Assembly (NCBI GenBank): GCA_011319805.1
Contig: SJRY01000041.1
Span: 1 to 24,284 of the forward strand
Direction of reading: 5' to 3'
DNA length: 24,284 nt
DNA from: Macrocybe gigantea
Lineage: Eukaryota > Basidiomycota > Agaricomycetes > Agaricales > Callistosporiaceae
The notes below the pieces were generated by a model. It did not search any database. It worked only from the letters and a program-made list of their open reading frames with translations, and had not been told where the DNA came from. The translations under genes were made by a program, and so were the position numbers. Below, in pieces: positions 11,336 through 20,643 of the stretch (the first letter of the stretch is position 1; every line of letters begins with the position of its first letter).

Positions 11336-12552
11336 CTGGTTTCCATCCCATTTGGGACTGCTTTACAAGTTAGGCCGTCCTGACTCTTCCCCGTGAGCTT
11401 GATGCACACAGCATTGAAATTCGAGACTTCGCCGAAATCAGCTTACGGTATATTTCGTTACTTGGTATTGATCAAGAGGGCTAGAGGCAAATGCAGATGC
11501 TGTCACCAATCCTCCCCTCTCCGCATCCTCGACGGTCTCGGTGTGCATTGCCAACCCATGAATGCTTTTACAATCGAAAAGCAGCTTTCGACCAGCATTG
11601 TGCCCAGCTAAGGCAGGTCTTGCGAGCTAAGTTATGAATACGATATGTAGCCTTCACGCCATGATTTCAGCAATCCAGTACTCAAATAATTGACCTCCTG
11701 CATCCTGTTTTCCAAGACATTCATTTCTAGGTTGATTGTATGAGATGCTGTAGTGAACTATATGACTATGCGATAGCCGAGACCTTCCATAGCGCTAGTG
11801 AGCGATTTCACTCCGGAACGCGATCAAGGCTGTGTACTCACAGATTTATCTATGTTTACCACCAGTGGAAGCGGGAATAGCGTCTTATCACATTATTGGG
11901 ACCTCCGTCTAAAGTATCATATGACCGAGCATGGTGCTGTTAATGTTCTACTTGAAAGTTGACTAATTCCCAAAGGACATAGTCGCCAATCATAGCCGCA
12001 CAGCGTTCGTGCTCCTGACTGAATTCATCATACTGATTGAGGCTTGCTGCAGCTCCGACAGACGACTTGCCATTCGATGATTGCAACACATGTCAGGATG
12101 AACTCTTATATCGTGCTCAAGATGATACAACACATCCTAGGACCAAGGTGCGATGGATGGCGATCATCAATGATAACCCTGGTTTCTCCGAAGCATCCGG
12201 CATATCAATGGGGACCTACCTCAATGTAGCAGGTTAGGCAGGTCCACCAATGTGCCCACAGGCCCTCCTTAATCGCATAACCAAGCCCGCCTTGATCTCC
12301 ATGCAGAGATCCCTCATGAGCCTTTCCCGTCTTGGCTACATGTGACGGCGGGAAGGAGCTCAGGTCGGCCTCCAGTATCGTGGTATGATAGTGGTATGAT
12401 GAAAGGCGCCAACCAATGATCGCTTTTCCCAAAAGGGCCTTCGGTGGCTTTACCCGAAGAATTGTATGCTCTGCAAATCCCTTACTGTACAGTGCATGAG
12501 TCCCTGTGCCGCCGCACTATTGATAAGAACAAGTGTGCCGCTTTGGATCGAT

Positions 12553-12554
12553 TA
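12553..12554. repeat. TA target-site duplication, left copy
   Basis: The dinucleotide TA lies directly outside the left terminal inverted repeat and is matched by TA at 13460-13461 outside the right one. TA duplication is the signature of Tc1/mariner/pogo superfamily insertion. Confidence 0.85.
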
Positions 12555-12597
12555 CTAACACCGCACCCCACATCGGACGGGCACCACCTTTCGAACA
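12555..12597 (+). repeat. Left terminal inverted repeat of the pogo-like element (43 bp)
   Basis: Begins CTAACACCGCACCCCACATC and ends TTTCGAACA. It matches the reverse complement of 13417-13459 at 42 of 43 positions; the only mismatch is C here versus T in the right copy at position 34. Beyond base 43 the two ends diverge. Confidence 0.95.
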
Positions 12598-12866
12598 CCT
12601 CGAATATCTCACTACATTTTGGTTCAGTCTGCACCGAACTCGCTAGACGACACCTACTATAGTCTATAATCATCTTCCAGGTGTCAGTATCATATAGAAT
12701 GCAATTTGTGAAAGACCCAAGTTGTCACGCCTGCCGACGAATGCCGAGTCGGAGTTTCATTTCCCAAAAAGGAAAGGGAGCAATTTGTGTCGTGTCCTTG
12801 GTCGCGTCTGCCTGCCTCCCATGCCCGCTGCGCGCACTTCCACTAGGCATCGTGATCGACGGTCGA

Positions 12867-13226
12867 ATGATCCCAACTAAACGCATACAGGACTCATTGA
12901 AGTGCATTTCTAGTGGAGCATACGGAAGCTTTCAGAAAGCTGCAGCAGCAACAGGGGTGAGTGCTCGGACATGAGAGTCATTATCCATTCTAATAGAACC
13001 ACAGATTCCACTCTCAGCACTCTCTGACAGGGCGAAGGGGTGTCACGAATCATCACAAGGGGCTAAGAAAGCCCAGCAATTGCTCTCACCAGAACAGGAG
13101 CAAACTCTACTCGAGTGGGTCAAGCATCGTTCCAGCATGGGCTTACCCTATTCATCCGCAGAACTGCGCGTGTATGCAGAGGGTCGTCAGGCAGCACTTC
13201 CGGTCCAATACCATTTTCCTCACTAA
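12867..13226 (+). pseudogene. Truncated pogo/Tc5-type transposase, N-terminal HTH portion only
   Basis: ATG 12867 opens MIPTKRIQDSLKCISSGAYG. A 48-nt GTGAGT...ACAG intron (12957-13004) splits it in phase 0 after ATG-like residues A-T-G, joining to IPLSALSDRAKG. The second exon continues with QQLLSPEQEQTLLEWVKH and SSAELRVYAEG, then ends in unrelated residues at a TAA (13224-13226). The spliced product is 103 aa. The pattern of a Psq-type helix-turn-helix followed by LSPEQEQ...L..W is that of CENP-B-like/pogo transposase DNA-binding domains in fungi. The second DNA-binding half and the DDE endonuclease are missing, consistent with an internal deletion near 13190. It might still make a small DNA-binding protein able to bind related ends, but that is inference. 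Confidence 0.75.
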
Positions 13227-13416
13227 ACAGATCTTAATCCATGGCATTACTAGTTAGACCACAGCATAATTTTGATAGAAGTGAACAATTCCGTATAGTA
13301 TCACATAATCAATGACCCATCCCCTCATCCATTCCGGGGGTATATTGTTCTCATCCTCAGAGTGTCCGAGCGCTGGGCCGAGCGGAGTTCAAACATGTCA
13401 CCTGTCACTGTGTGAC

Positions 13417-13459
13417 TGTTCGAAAAGTGGTGCCCGTCCGATGTGGGGTGCGGTGTTAG
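13417..13459 (-). repeat. Right terminal inverted repeat of the pogo-like element (43 bp)
   Basis: Reverse complement of the left repeat, ending GCGGTGTTAG at 13459 and followed by the TA duplicate at 13460-13461. One mismatch in 43 positions. Confidence 0.95.
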
Positions 13460-13461
13460 TA

Positions 13462-14152
13462 TGGCCATGAGCTCTCAGAAATTTTCCGGTTCGAGAATGA
13501 ATTCCCGAGCACGTTTGAACTCGTTTAAAGTTTGTACATAATAAATCATTCTAGGCCATTGTAGGCGCCCTGTGATGACTATTGATGACTCCATTCGAGT
13601 CTTATGAAGTGTTACAGATATTTTTTCCGTGACCAGAACGCAAAGATTGAGCCGCAATTCTAGCCAGATAACCTTCAGATCGCTGACGGGTTAGTATTGA
13701 CGTTCGACTGTTACTGTCAACGGAAAATATACTTTGACAGATCGGAACTGCTGTGCGTTAATAAAACTGGGATGTGCCTCGGATGGGTCATTTGGCCTTT
13801 ATAACAAGACCCGGGTCAGACCTTTGTCAGCAACTCGCGACTGGCGGAGACAATGTGTCCCGTCATGAAATCAAAGAAAAAGTTGTGCATTAATGCATAT
13901 TGCCCGAGTAAAGAAAAGTATAAATTAAATGCCATAACGAATCGTTTCCAGACAAGGGTGAATCAAAAAGAACATTTGTGAATGCGTAAACATTGAAAGA
14001 GTTCAGTTAATAAGCAACTGCTACTCGTGGGTATAGATCAATCCCAATCTCGGAGACATGGCTTGCTTGGAGGAGCTCCCAGATTTTGGCCAGAGTCAGA
14101 TCAAGCATTGTCCCACCCACGGAAGATAACTAGACGATGCGATAGTACGACT
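13462..14152. other. Intergenic DNA between transposon and P450, no supported gene
   Basis: This AT-richer stretch carries only short open frames. It should contain the 3' UTR and polyadenylation region of the minus-strand P450 next to 14153. No terminal repeats, RNA genes or further transposase fragments were seen. Confidence 0.5.
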
Positions 14153-16905
14153 TCACCTTTCTTGTTTTTCAATGCGGTAGATGTTGAGCGGCATTTGGTT
14201 TCCCAGACGAGGTTCAGATTTGACAAAGGGCCGTGTAACAACACTGTCGGGGCAGAGATAAGCATAATCAACGACACAGAACATCAGCGCGAGAACACAA
14301 CAAGGACCAAGATACAGAAAATGCTGGATAGCCACGAGAAAAGACGGGAATTTTTGCCTATCAACTTCGCCTAACTGGAGAGTCACACTGATAGAAGCGA
14401 AAGAGGAAGGGATGGGAAAATGCGCTCCAAAGAGGAAGGCCACATCCAGAGTTCCAAGTAAACCAGCGGTAAGGTCGGGCATAGAAATAGCCGATCAGAA
14501 GAAGATGCATCCCATGTGGGGATGAGAAACGGGAGTGTGACGAACCGCAGGATGCATGAATGGAAGAAGTGTGATTGAACAAAGAGGGCAATCAAGGAAT
14601 GAAAAACAAAGCTAAAGCATGCACTTACTTGACTCTCTTCTCAATCACCACGTTGGAATCGATGGAAAACTCTATGTCCTTCAAGAGGACGTAGAGAAAA
14701 ATTTTGATCCTATCAAACGAAGGAAAGAATTATCAGCCCCAGAAAACATCTCGGAAGAAAATGGGTGTTACTCTGAGATGGCAAACTTGAAACCAATACA
14801 CGCCCTATTCCCTTCTGACGGACTCCCATTCCCATTTAGAAAGGTCAGCGTGTTCGCGAATAGGCCTGGTATGGCGCGGGCCGTTTCAGGAAGAGGAGAT
14901 GCCCATCTTTCTGGTCTGTCGACGAGATGCCATGAACTGAAGAATCAGGTGCGCGATAACATAGGCGTACCTGAATTCCAATGCATCCTCACCCCAAAGC
15001 TCCTTACTCTTGTTGATAGCCTGTATTGGCACCGATATGATATCCCATTTTTTCAATTGTATACTCCATCTCCTCTGGCCATTCTTATCGATGTATCCGC
15101 CATGAGTGCTGCTATTCGATGAAGAGGAAAGGGGTATCTCGTCGAAATCGCGCATACATACTCTCATTGTGCTCGTCACAGGTGCATGAAGCCGCAAGCT
15201 TTCTCTGACAACCCAGTCGAGGTAATTGCATTGAAGGAGACGGTCGGTCAATGAATGATCACTGTCATCGAGGGGAGCCCTGCCCTTTTGCTTCGTTTTG
15301 TCCTTCCTTCGGTTGACATGCCATCGCGAAGCTGAATGTATGCCTGGACAAGACAGCTCTAGCAGCCGCAGCTCTTTCCTGAGCTTGTTCTGAACTCTCT
15401 GATCCTTGGCAAGTGCATATAAGCACCACGTCATGGCGGAGGCAGTAGTTTCATGCCCAGCAGCGATGAATGTAGAGATCTGGCAAAGAACCTCATTGAT
15501 GGACATACGTTGTGACGGTATGGTGGAAAGGTTTGACCGAACTGCATTACCTTTTAATGCAATATAAAAAATTGAGAATCAACGAGCCAAACATACTCAG
15601 GACGCTCAACAGATCTCGCCCAAGGAGGTTTTTCTCGCCCATAGTTAGGCCTTCTAATCGGGTCGACTTTAACTCATCGATAATTTTGTCAGTTTTGGAT
15701 TTGACGAGGTCTGCGCCTATTCTTCTCATTGTGTCTTGTGCTTTGACCATAGTTGCGTTATGCTGTCGCTGCAGTCAAGTACGCGTCATGGAAAAGAACT
15801 TGGACTCCTGAGGGGACCAAAGAGGAACATACGAATTTTCGGAGCAAGGGAAACCACACTTGTAGAATGGTGATGAGGCGAAATTTGCGAGCTGTAGAAA
15901 ATATCACGCTGAAGGCGTTGGCGAGCTCATTTTCTTGAAATGCCCGGAGGCGGCGTTAGCGAGAGAATTGAAAGTATAGCCAAACCCTAGAATTCAAGGT
16001 GAAGACAAGTATGCTAAAGTTACTCAGAATAAGCGGTACCTGCCAACCCGATAACATCCAGCGTCGCTCTACCAAGCCAGATAAGAGCATCAACACGGGT
16101 AAACGGAGGCTTGCAATCTGCATATGAGCAAGTGTTCTCATCTACTTCTGAGAGCCAAATGTCCTTTAACTAAATAACATGTCAGCAGAGTGAGGATGAG
16201 AGGAAGGGGAGTGTGGAATACCTCGGAGGCCTTTGACCAGAATATGGAAGTATGAGATTTGATGTGGGTAGATGCAAATGCTGGAGACTGTTAAAAACGG
16301 TAGGACAACAGGACAAGAGCGATAAGCCCGTGCAGCTGTATGCCAAAGAATAAAGCTGCGTACAAGGATTTTGCGCTGAGCAGCCGAGAGACAAAAAATG
16401 ATTGAATATTCGAGCCGAATAAGACACAAGTGGAAGAAGGGAAATGGGGATACGGAGGGGAGGGAAGGTAAGGTAAGGTAACGGTTGTGAACAGACGGAC
16501 CTGTCGCTTATGGTGATCGCCTTCAACAGTCAAGAGACCCTCGTGACCAGCGGCCATGGTAGCTAGGCTGTCTCGAACAAAATCAGGCTTCGGATAGTCA
16601 TAGGCATGTCGAAGGATGTGGGCGACGGCAACGGGATCTGTGGTCATGAGCCTGCAGCCGCCAATGAAGCCGCGGTAGACGAATGTAGATCCGTAGGTGT
16701 CCACCCATTGGCCGATGAGATTGGTGTTTTCTTGATCGTACAATTCCGCAAGATTACCCATGAAGAAAGAAGGCGAAGGTGGGCCTGGAAGAAGGTGGAG
16801 AGGCGAGCGGCATTGGCGAACGAGGAGGCGAAGAATGGGAGCGACGAAGTAGAAGATGAGAAAAAGAAGGAGAAACGAGACAAAGAGGAGAAAAATGGCG
16901 AGCAT
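14153..16905 (-). CDS. Cytochrome P450 monooxygenase, membrane-anchored, ten exons
   Basis: Heme-thiolate monooxygenase, probably anchored in the ER; substrate unknown. Exons (5' to 3'): 16905-16501, 16375-16364, 16287-16222, 16169-16040, 15986-15833, 15768-15597, 15541-14971, 14915-14772, 14709-14629, 14243-14153. The N-terminus is a hydrophobic anchor (MLAIFLLFVSFLLLFLIFYF) followed by the Pro-rich hinge LLPGPPSPSFFMGNL. Motifs: HHKRQ|RKIL|SPAF in the C-helix region, I-helix AGHETT, K-helix ESLR (ExxR), FRPERW, and a heme loop ending NRACIG with the axial Cys. The heme loop starts FLNG and carries about seven extra residues (NGSPSEG). Exons sum to 1826 nt, one short of an open frame. The missing base lies in exon 5 near 15932 (GHFK/ENELANAF), at a short A run. 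With it the protein is about 608 aa, somewhat longer than the usual 500-550. It is divergent from the methyltransferase at 17004. I cannot assign a CYP family. Confidence 0.9.
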
Positions 16906-17003
16906 GGTGGTTGGCGAAACGACATGGCTATATGCGCTATATGTTGGAGAATGAGAGACCGAGTTGCCCGCGCTGATTGTCACAAAGACCCCTCCGGCCC
17001 GAA
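16906..17003. promoter_or_regulatory. Shared 98-bp divergent promoter of P450 and METTL25-like gene
   Basis: Only 98 bp separate the P450 ATG (16905, minus) from the methyltransferase ATG (17004, plus), so both 5' UTRs and core promoters must fit here or overlap coding sequence. The segment contains two similar CTATATG blocks (about 16928-16943) that could act as TATA-like elements. If the downstream ATG at 17025 is the real methyltransferase start, the gap is 119 bp. Function is inferred from position. Confidence 0.55.
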
Positions 17004-18332
17004 ATGGGCAAGCCCTTGTCAATTATGGACATCTCCCGCCTCCACCGTCTCCTCGCCTCCGACGTCGTCTACGATGTCCTCCGCATCCATCCAAACCATG
17101 CAGCTGCCCCCACATTCGTCACTCCCGACTCTTGGCGTCCCTGGTATAATCGGCACTGGAAGGACCTCTTCAGCGCCGTCCCCGACGAGTCCGAGTCTGA
17201 CTCTCATGATAATCACGCTAAAATTTCCCTCCTGTCAGCCATCCATGCTCTTCATTTGCCGCGGGACCCTGTTCCCCTTTCGATATCGATTCCCCAGCCC
17301 ACTTTCGGCATGTCACCAAAGAAACACCATGAAGTGGCCCGCATGACCCAGTACATCGCTAATCTCCTCCACACTCCTCCAACAGATCTTCGAATCGTTG
17401 ATGTCGGCGCTGGGCAAGGGTATCTCACTCGCGCACTCAGCTCGTATTTCAACTATCCTGAAATACTGGCTCTTGACGCTAATCACATCCAGACCAAGGG
17501 GGCGCAATCTCGCGAGGCCCGATCTCATGACGCCACGCACCATATCACCCACAGAACAATCCATATCACCCCGGACACGCTTCTCGACGTCGTCGATGAA
17601 TGGGTCAATGCCACAAATCCCACTTCTCCTGTTCCGGTCCTATTCGTCGCCTTACACGCATGCGGCTCTCTCACAACGGACATTCTTAGGGCGATCTTGA
17701 AAGCCCACGCCTCGCCATCGTCTCGGCCTTGGTTTCCGATGGCAGCTGTCCTTGTTGGATGTTGTTATAATCTCATGTCGCCGCCGTCAGACTTTCCTCT
17801 TTCTTTTGCTCTTTCGTCGCTCCAGCCTCCCATTAACTTTCCCGTCTCAGCCTATCACCTTGCCGCACAGATACCCTTCCATTGGTTTGACTCAGAAAAG
17901 ACTCTTGCAGATGCCTCGTTTGCCATAAAGAAGGTCACCTGGCGTGCTCTCCTGGGAAGATTGTCAATGCTTGAAACTTCCCTTACTGGTTTTGACGGGG
18001 AAGAGGGTCCGGAAATGGTTGGTACTGGCTATACGGCTGCTATGCGCCGCCTAGGACGGCTTCCTGACTCAGCCTATGAAGACTGGAGTATCTTCTTGCG
18101 TGCTGCCTGCGAAAAGATGGGACTTGGCTTGTCAGAAGAGACCCTCACCAGACCACTTCGCGATTATGAAGATGTGGTCCGTAATCTCGAGACCTTGCAC
18201 GTCATGCGATGCCTGCTTGGTCCCGCCATTGAATCACTGATAATTCTCGACAGAGTAAGCTGGGTACAAGAACGATTCGATTCGATTCGAAGACTTGGGT
18301 TGGGGATAGGGATCTTCGAATTGAGGCGATAA
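17004..18332 (+). CDS. METTL25/RRNAD1-like methyltransferase (Methyltransf_32 type), intact single exon
   Basis: Predicted SAM-dependent methyltransferase of the METTL25/METTL25B family; substrate not established in fungi as far as I know. The 442-aa frame has no intron and no frame break. Motifs: KKHHEVARM, then the SAM-binding Gly loop RIVDVGAGQGYLTRAL (about residues 130-145) with acidic LALDANH downstream, FVALHACGSLTTDILRA (about residues 213-229), VLVGCCYNLMSPPSDFPLS (about residues 249-267), and a C-terminal LLGPAIESLIILDRVSWVQE typical of the family. The frame stays open upstream to a TTG at 16977; I chose ATG 17004, and ATG 17025 (MDISRLHRLL) is a reasonable alternative. It is divergent from the P450. 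Its clean frame contrasts with the Cdc11-like and TALE genes in the same window. Confidence 0.85.
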   Translation: MGKPLSIMDISRLHRLLASDVVYDVLRIHPNHAAAPTFVTPDSWRPWYNRHWKDLFSAVPDESESDSHDNHAKISLLSAIHALHLPRDPVPLSISIPQPTFGMSPKKHHEVARMTQYIANLLHTPPTDLRIVDVGAGQGYLTRALSSYFNYPEILALDANHIQTKGAQSREARSHDATHHITHRTIHITPDTLLDVVDEWVNATNPTSPVPVLFVALHACGSLTTDILRAILKAHASPSSRPWFPMAAVLVGCCYNLMSPPSDFPLSFALSSLQPPINFPVSAYHLAAQIPFHWFDSEKTLADASFAIKKVTWRALLGRLSMLETSLTGFDGEEGPEMVGTGYTAAMRRLGRLPDSAYEDWSIFLRAACEKMGLGLSEETLTRPLRDYEDVVRNLETLHVMRCLLGPAIESLIILDRVSWVQERFDSIRRLGLGIGIFELRR

Positions 18333-20643
18333 ACTTATTCGATCAGCGCACTGGAGCGGTCGGAATGTGGCTCTTGTCATTGCTCCTTCATCTTCATTCG
18401 GAACCTCCACAACTAGTCTTGTTGGATACTGCAGAAGCCGGAACTTGGTAAGCAGGTTTCAGTGTGATCGTCGATGCCACATCTCTTAATTTCCAGATGC
18501 ATGTATAAAAATCAGTCCTGAATACCTTCACCAAAATCACCAAGCAATATGCAAACCTGAACCAAAACCTTCCTCAGCATGTTTCGAACCGTTACTCAGA
18601 CAACTCCGTCCTTTACGTACATACTAGGAATGCCATCGTGATCTGGCCTCGACATGCATCCTGCACTGGAGACATGATACATTGATGGAACTGAGGGCCA
18701 CAAGCCGACTCTCCACCGTACAGCCCCGCATATGCTTTCAGGGCTGCTCGCACAGTTCCAGGATGATTTCCCTTCCGCCCTGGTTCCTGGTAAGACTGCT
18801 GCTTTTAAAGAGGCTGGAGAGGATGGAAATAGGTGCCCGTAGTCGGGGCTAGTTTGTGTGGAGAACGATAACGCGGTGCCGCGGATCTGGCAATTTCCAA
18901 GTCTGAACACATTCACTTATTGTTCCTCCATCTTCAGCATAACTTACGTTATATGTGCTTCTTTTCTTTTTTCTTTCATTTCCCCTTCACCCACCATTCG
19001 CGCGAGATATTTCTTCTGTTCTTGGCGAATCTTCGCGCCCCCAGTCCGTGTTCCCATGGTTCGGTTCGGTTCACATCTCGCCATCCTCGTAATTCTGACC
19101 AGGTACGGTGCCGAATGAATTTCCCCGCATGCGAGATGTGTTGATGGAAAAAGAAGTCGGAAACAAACCAATTCAGTTCCACTCGTCCTAGCTCCGATTG
19201 GAGGGAAGGTGTGCGCATGTGGCACGTATGATGAAAGGCGAAAAGCCCCAAGGACGCTAAACATGGTTTCCATTTTACATACCGTCAATTTGGCACACAA
19301 TGCGAAAGTTGACATGTGCCCGCCGAGAAGCAAGATTGAGCTCGCGTGGAGTGATTCGAATTAATTCAATGCATCTGAGAAGCATCGTTAAAGACGAGCG
19401 CGTTCTTTATTCTTATCATCTGCTTCTTTCTACGATGCGGGACACTCGGAGGGATCAAGGAATATGTTGCGATTTCGTTATCATCGGCTGATGTATTGCT
19501 CCCAGCAGTACATTGACTTGAGATTAGGGTGCCATTCTACGAATCCCGGAGATGAGCAGTGGTTGGGAAAAGAAGGTTCTGTGCATCCACATTCGAGCAG
19601 GCAAGAGTAGGCGGCATCGCCGGGGCAAACAAACATGCAATTATGCGATGCGTTTGGGCGCAGATGGCCAGGCTAGTCCATTGCGCTGCCCGGTGCTTGA
19701 TCTTCGATATATCTATGAGCCGCCCGCAGCGCGACAAAGGATACAGTGAGATCTGAAAAGAACTCTTCACCAACATTGCAATTTCGAAGTAAAACATGCT
19801 CCGGTGCCACCCTCATCGCCGGCTGTGAAGTCAGGCAAGATTGTCTGCCAGGTGCTACCACAGGTACACATGTGCAAAGTGCTTTCGAGCACTTGATAAC
19901 GTCGAAACGATTTCATTCTGTTAATTAAAGGATTCTCAATCGATAAGGATCACATTTTGCCCACGTAACACAAGAACGACGTGGAGCACCCAGCTATGCA
20001 TTCCTCTAGAGACGTTGCAACGTAGCAACGAACACAGCATAAGCAATGTAAGCATGCTCCTCGTCGCTTCGTTGCTTCGCTTCTTCGAAGACGTGGCCGG
20101 AAGGCCTGAAAGAGCACAGGCGTAAACTGGAAACATGGGTGGGAATTAATAAATCGCGATCCTCGGTAGGCCATCCAAGGCATACCTTAGCATACCGGGG
20201 CCTCATCTTTCAGACCTTTTCTGAAGCGTAGTCAGGTGGTCGATGTTTGTTCAATCTGTGTCCCTAGCAAAAGCTCCGATCCATCAACGCACATGACACT
20301 CCTTAGTCCAGGTTTTGATCAACACACAGCAGGGGATTGCCCCAGTTCTGTTTCAGCCAACACTGGGTGTTTGAGCGGGCGTTGTGCAAGGCTTGCGGTG
20401 TTTATGTGCTAGGATGAATTGAAAATCCATCAAGGGATGAAATCGGTCACCAATCGAGGAGAACTGGGTGATATTGCGGTATAATTAATTATCATGAAGT
20501 CCGCGGAAACATCCCTGCACATCGCAGTGCAAGGCACCGAAACATGCGGGCACTCGCCCAAGTTTGGTTTGGATATCGCTGCGCTAAAATTCGCTCAGCG
20601 AAATCCGGTGGCTGGAGAAATCGGCGTTCTCTTCCCCATATAC
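18333..20643. other. Convergent intergenic region, no supported gene
   Basis: About 2.3 kb separates the 3' ends of the METTL25-like gene and Usb1. A minus-strand open frame at 18916-18596 is the longest plain candidate but shows no family features. A 12-bp perfect palindrome ACGTTGCAACGT (20012-20023) lies next to a 9-bp inverted repeat (AGCAACGAA 20024-20032 / TTCGTTGCT 20068-20076). No RNA gene or mobile-element end was recognised. Confidence 0.5.

Larger units (their letters stand above)
8018..12554. other. Gene-poor region, no supported gene
   Basis: About 4.5 kb between the TALE gene and the transposon holds no recognisable coding sequence. The first 300 bp is T/C-rich and is probably 3' UTR and terminator sequence. 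Between 8500 and 9200 there are several T runs (8823-8830, 8919-8925, 9041-9048, 9195-9201). Open frames through 9300-12500 are short, many start at non-ATG codons, and none matches a family I know. The region may contain decayed genes or transposon remnants; two possible traces are listed separately. Confidence 0.5.
12555..13459 (+). mobile_element. Pogo-like (Tc1/mariner superfamily) DNA transposon, internally deleted, 905 bp
   Basis: The element is bounded by 43-bp terminal inverted repeats differing at one position (the first 33 bases are identical) and flanked by TA on both sides. It contains a spliced ORF with the Psq/pogo-type helix-turn-helix of fungal transposases (12867-13226) but no room for a DDE catalytic domain, which needs roughly 200 further residues. 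It is therefore a non-autonomous derivative that would need a full-length relative elsewhere to move. It lies in a gene-poor stretch about 0.7 kb from the 3' end of the P450 gene. Superfamily assignment follows from the TA duplication and the HTH region; exact family naming would need comparison with full-length copies. Confidence 0.9.

Noticed and set aside
12360..12405. A tandem GTGGTATGAT duplication near 12380 as a transposon end
   Set aside because: Just two imperfect copies, with no partner repeat or target duplication nearby.
16455..16482. The short GGTAA-type repeats in P450 intron 1 as a microsatellite of interest
   Set aside because: Only about three imperfect units inside an intron; too short to be meaningful.
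16977..17003. An N-terminal extension of the methyltransferase from 16977
   Set aside because: The codon at 16977 is TTG. The first in-frame ATG is 17004.
16906..17022. A longer N-terminus for the P450 starting at 17022
   Set aside because: That start is TTG, and the extra residues would precede the hydrophobic anchor that normally begins the protein.
18596..18916. A 106-aa minus-strand gene between METTL25-like and Usb1
   Set aside because: No family features, no introns that extend it and no supporting context.
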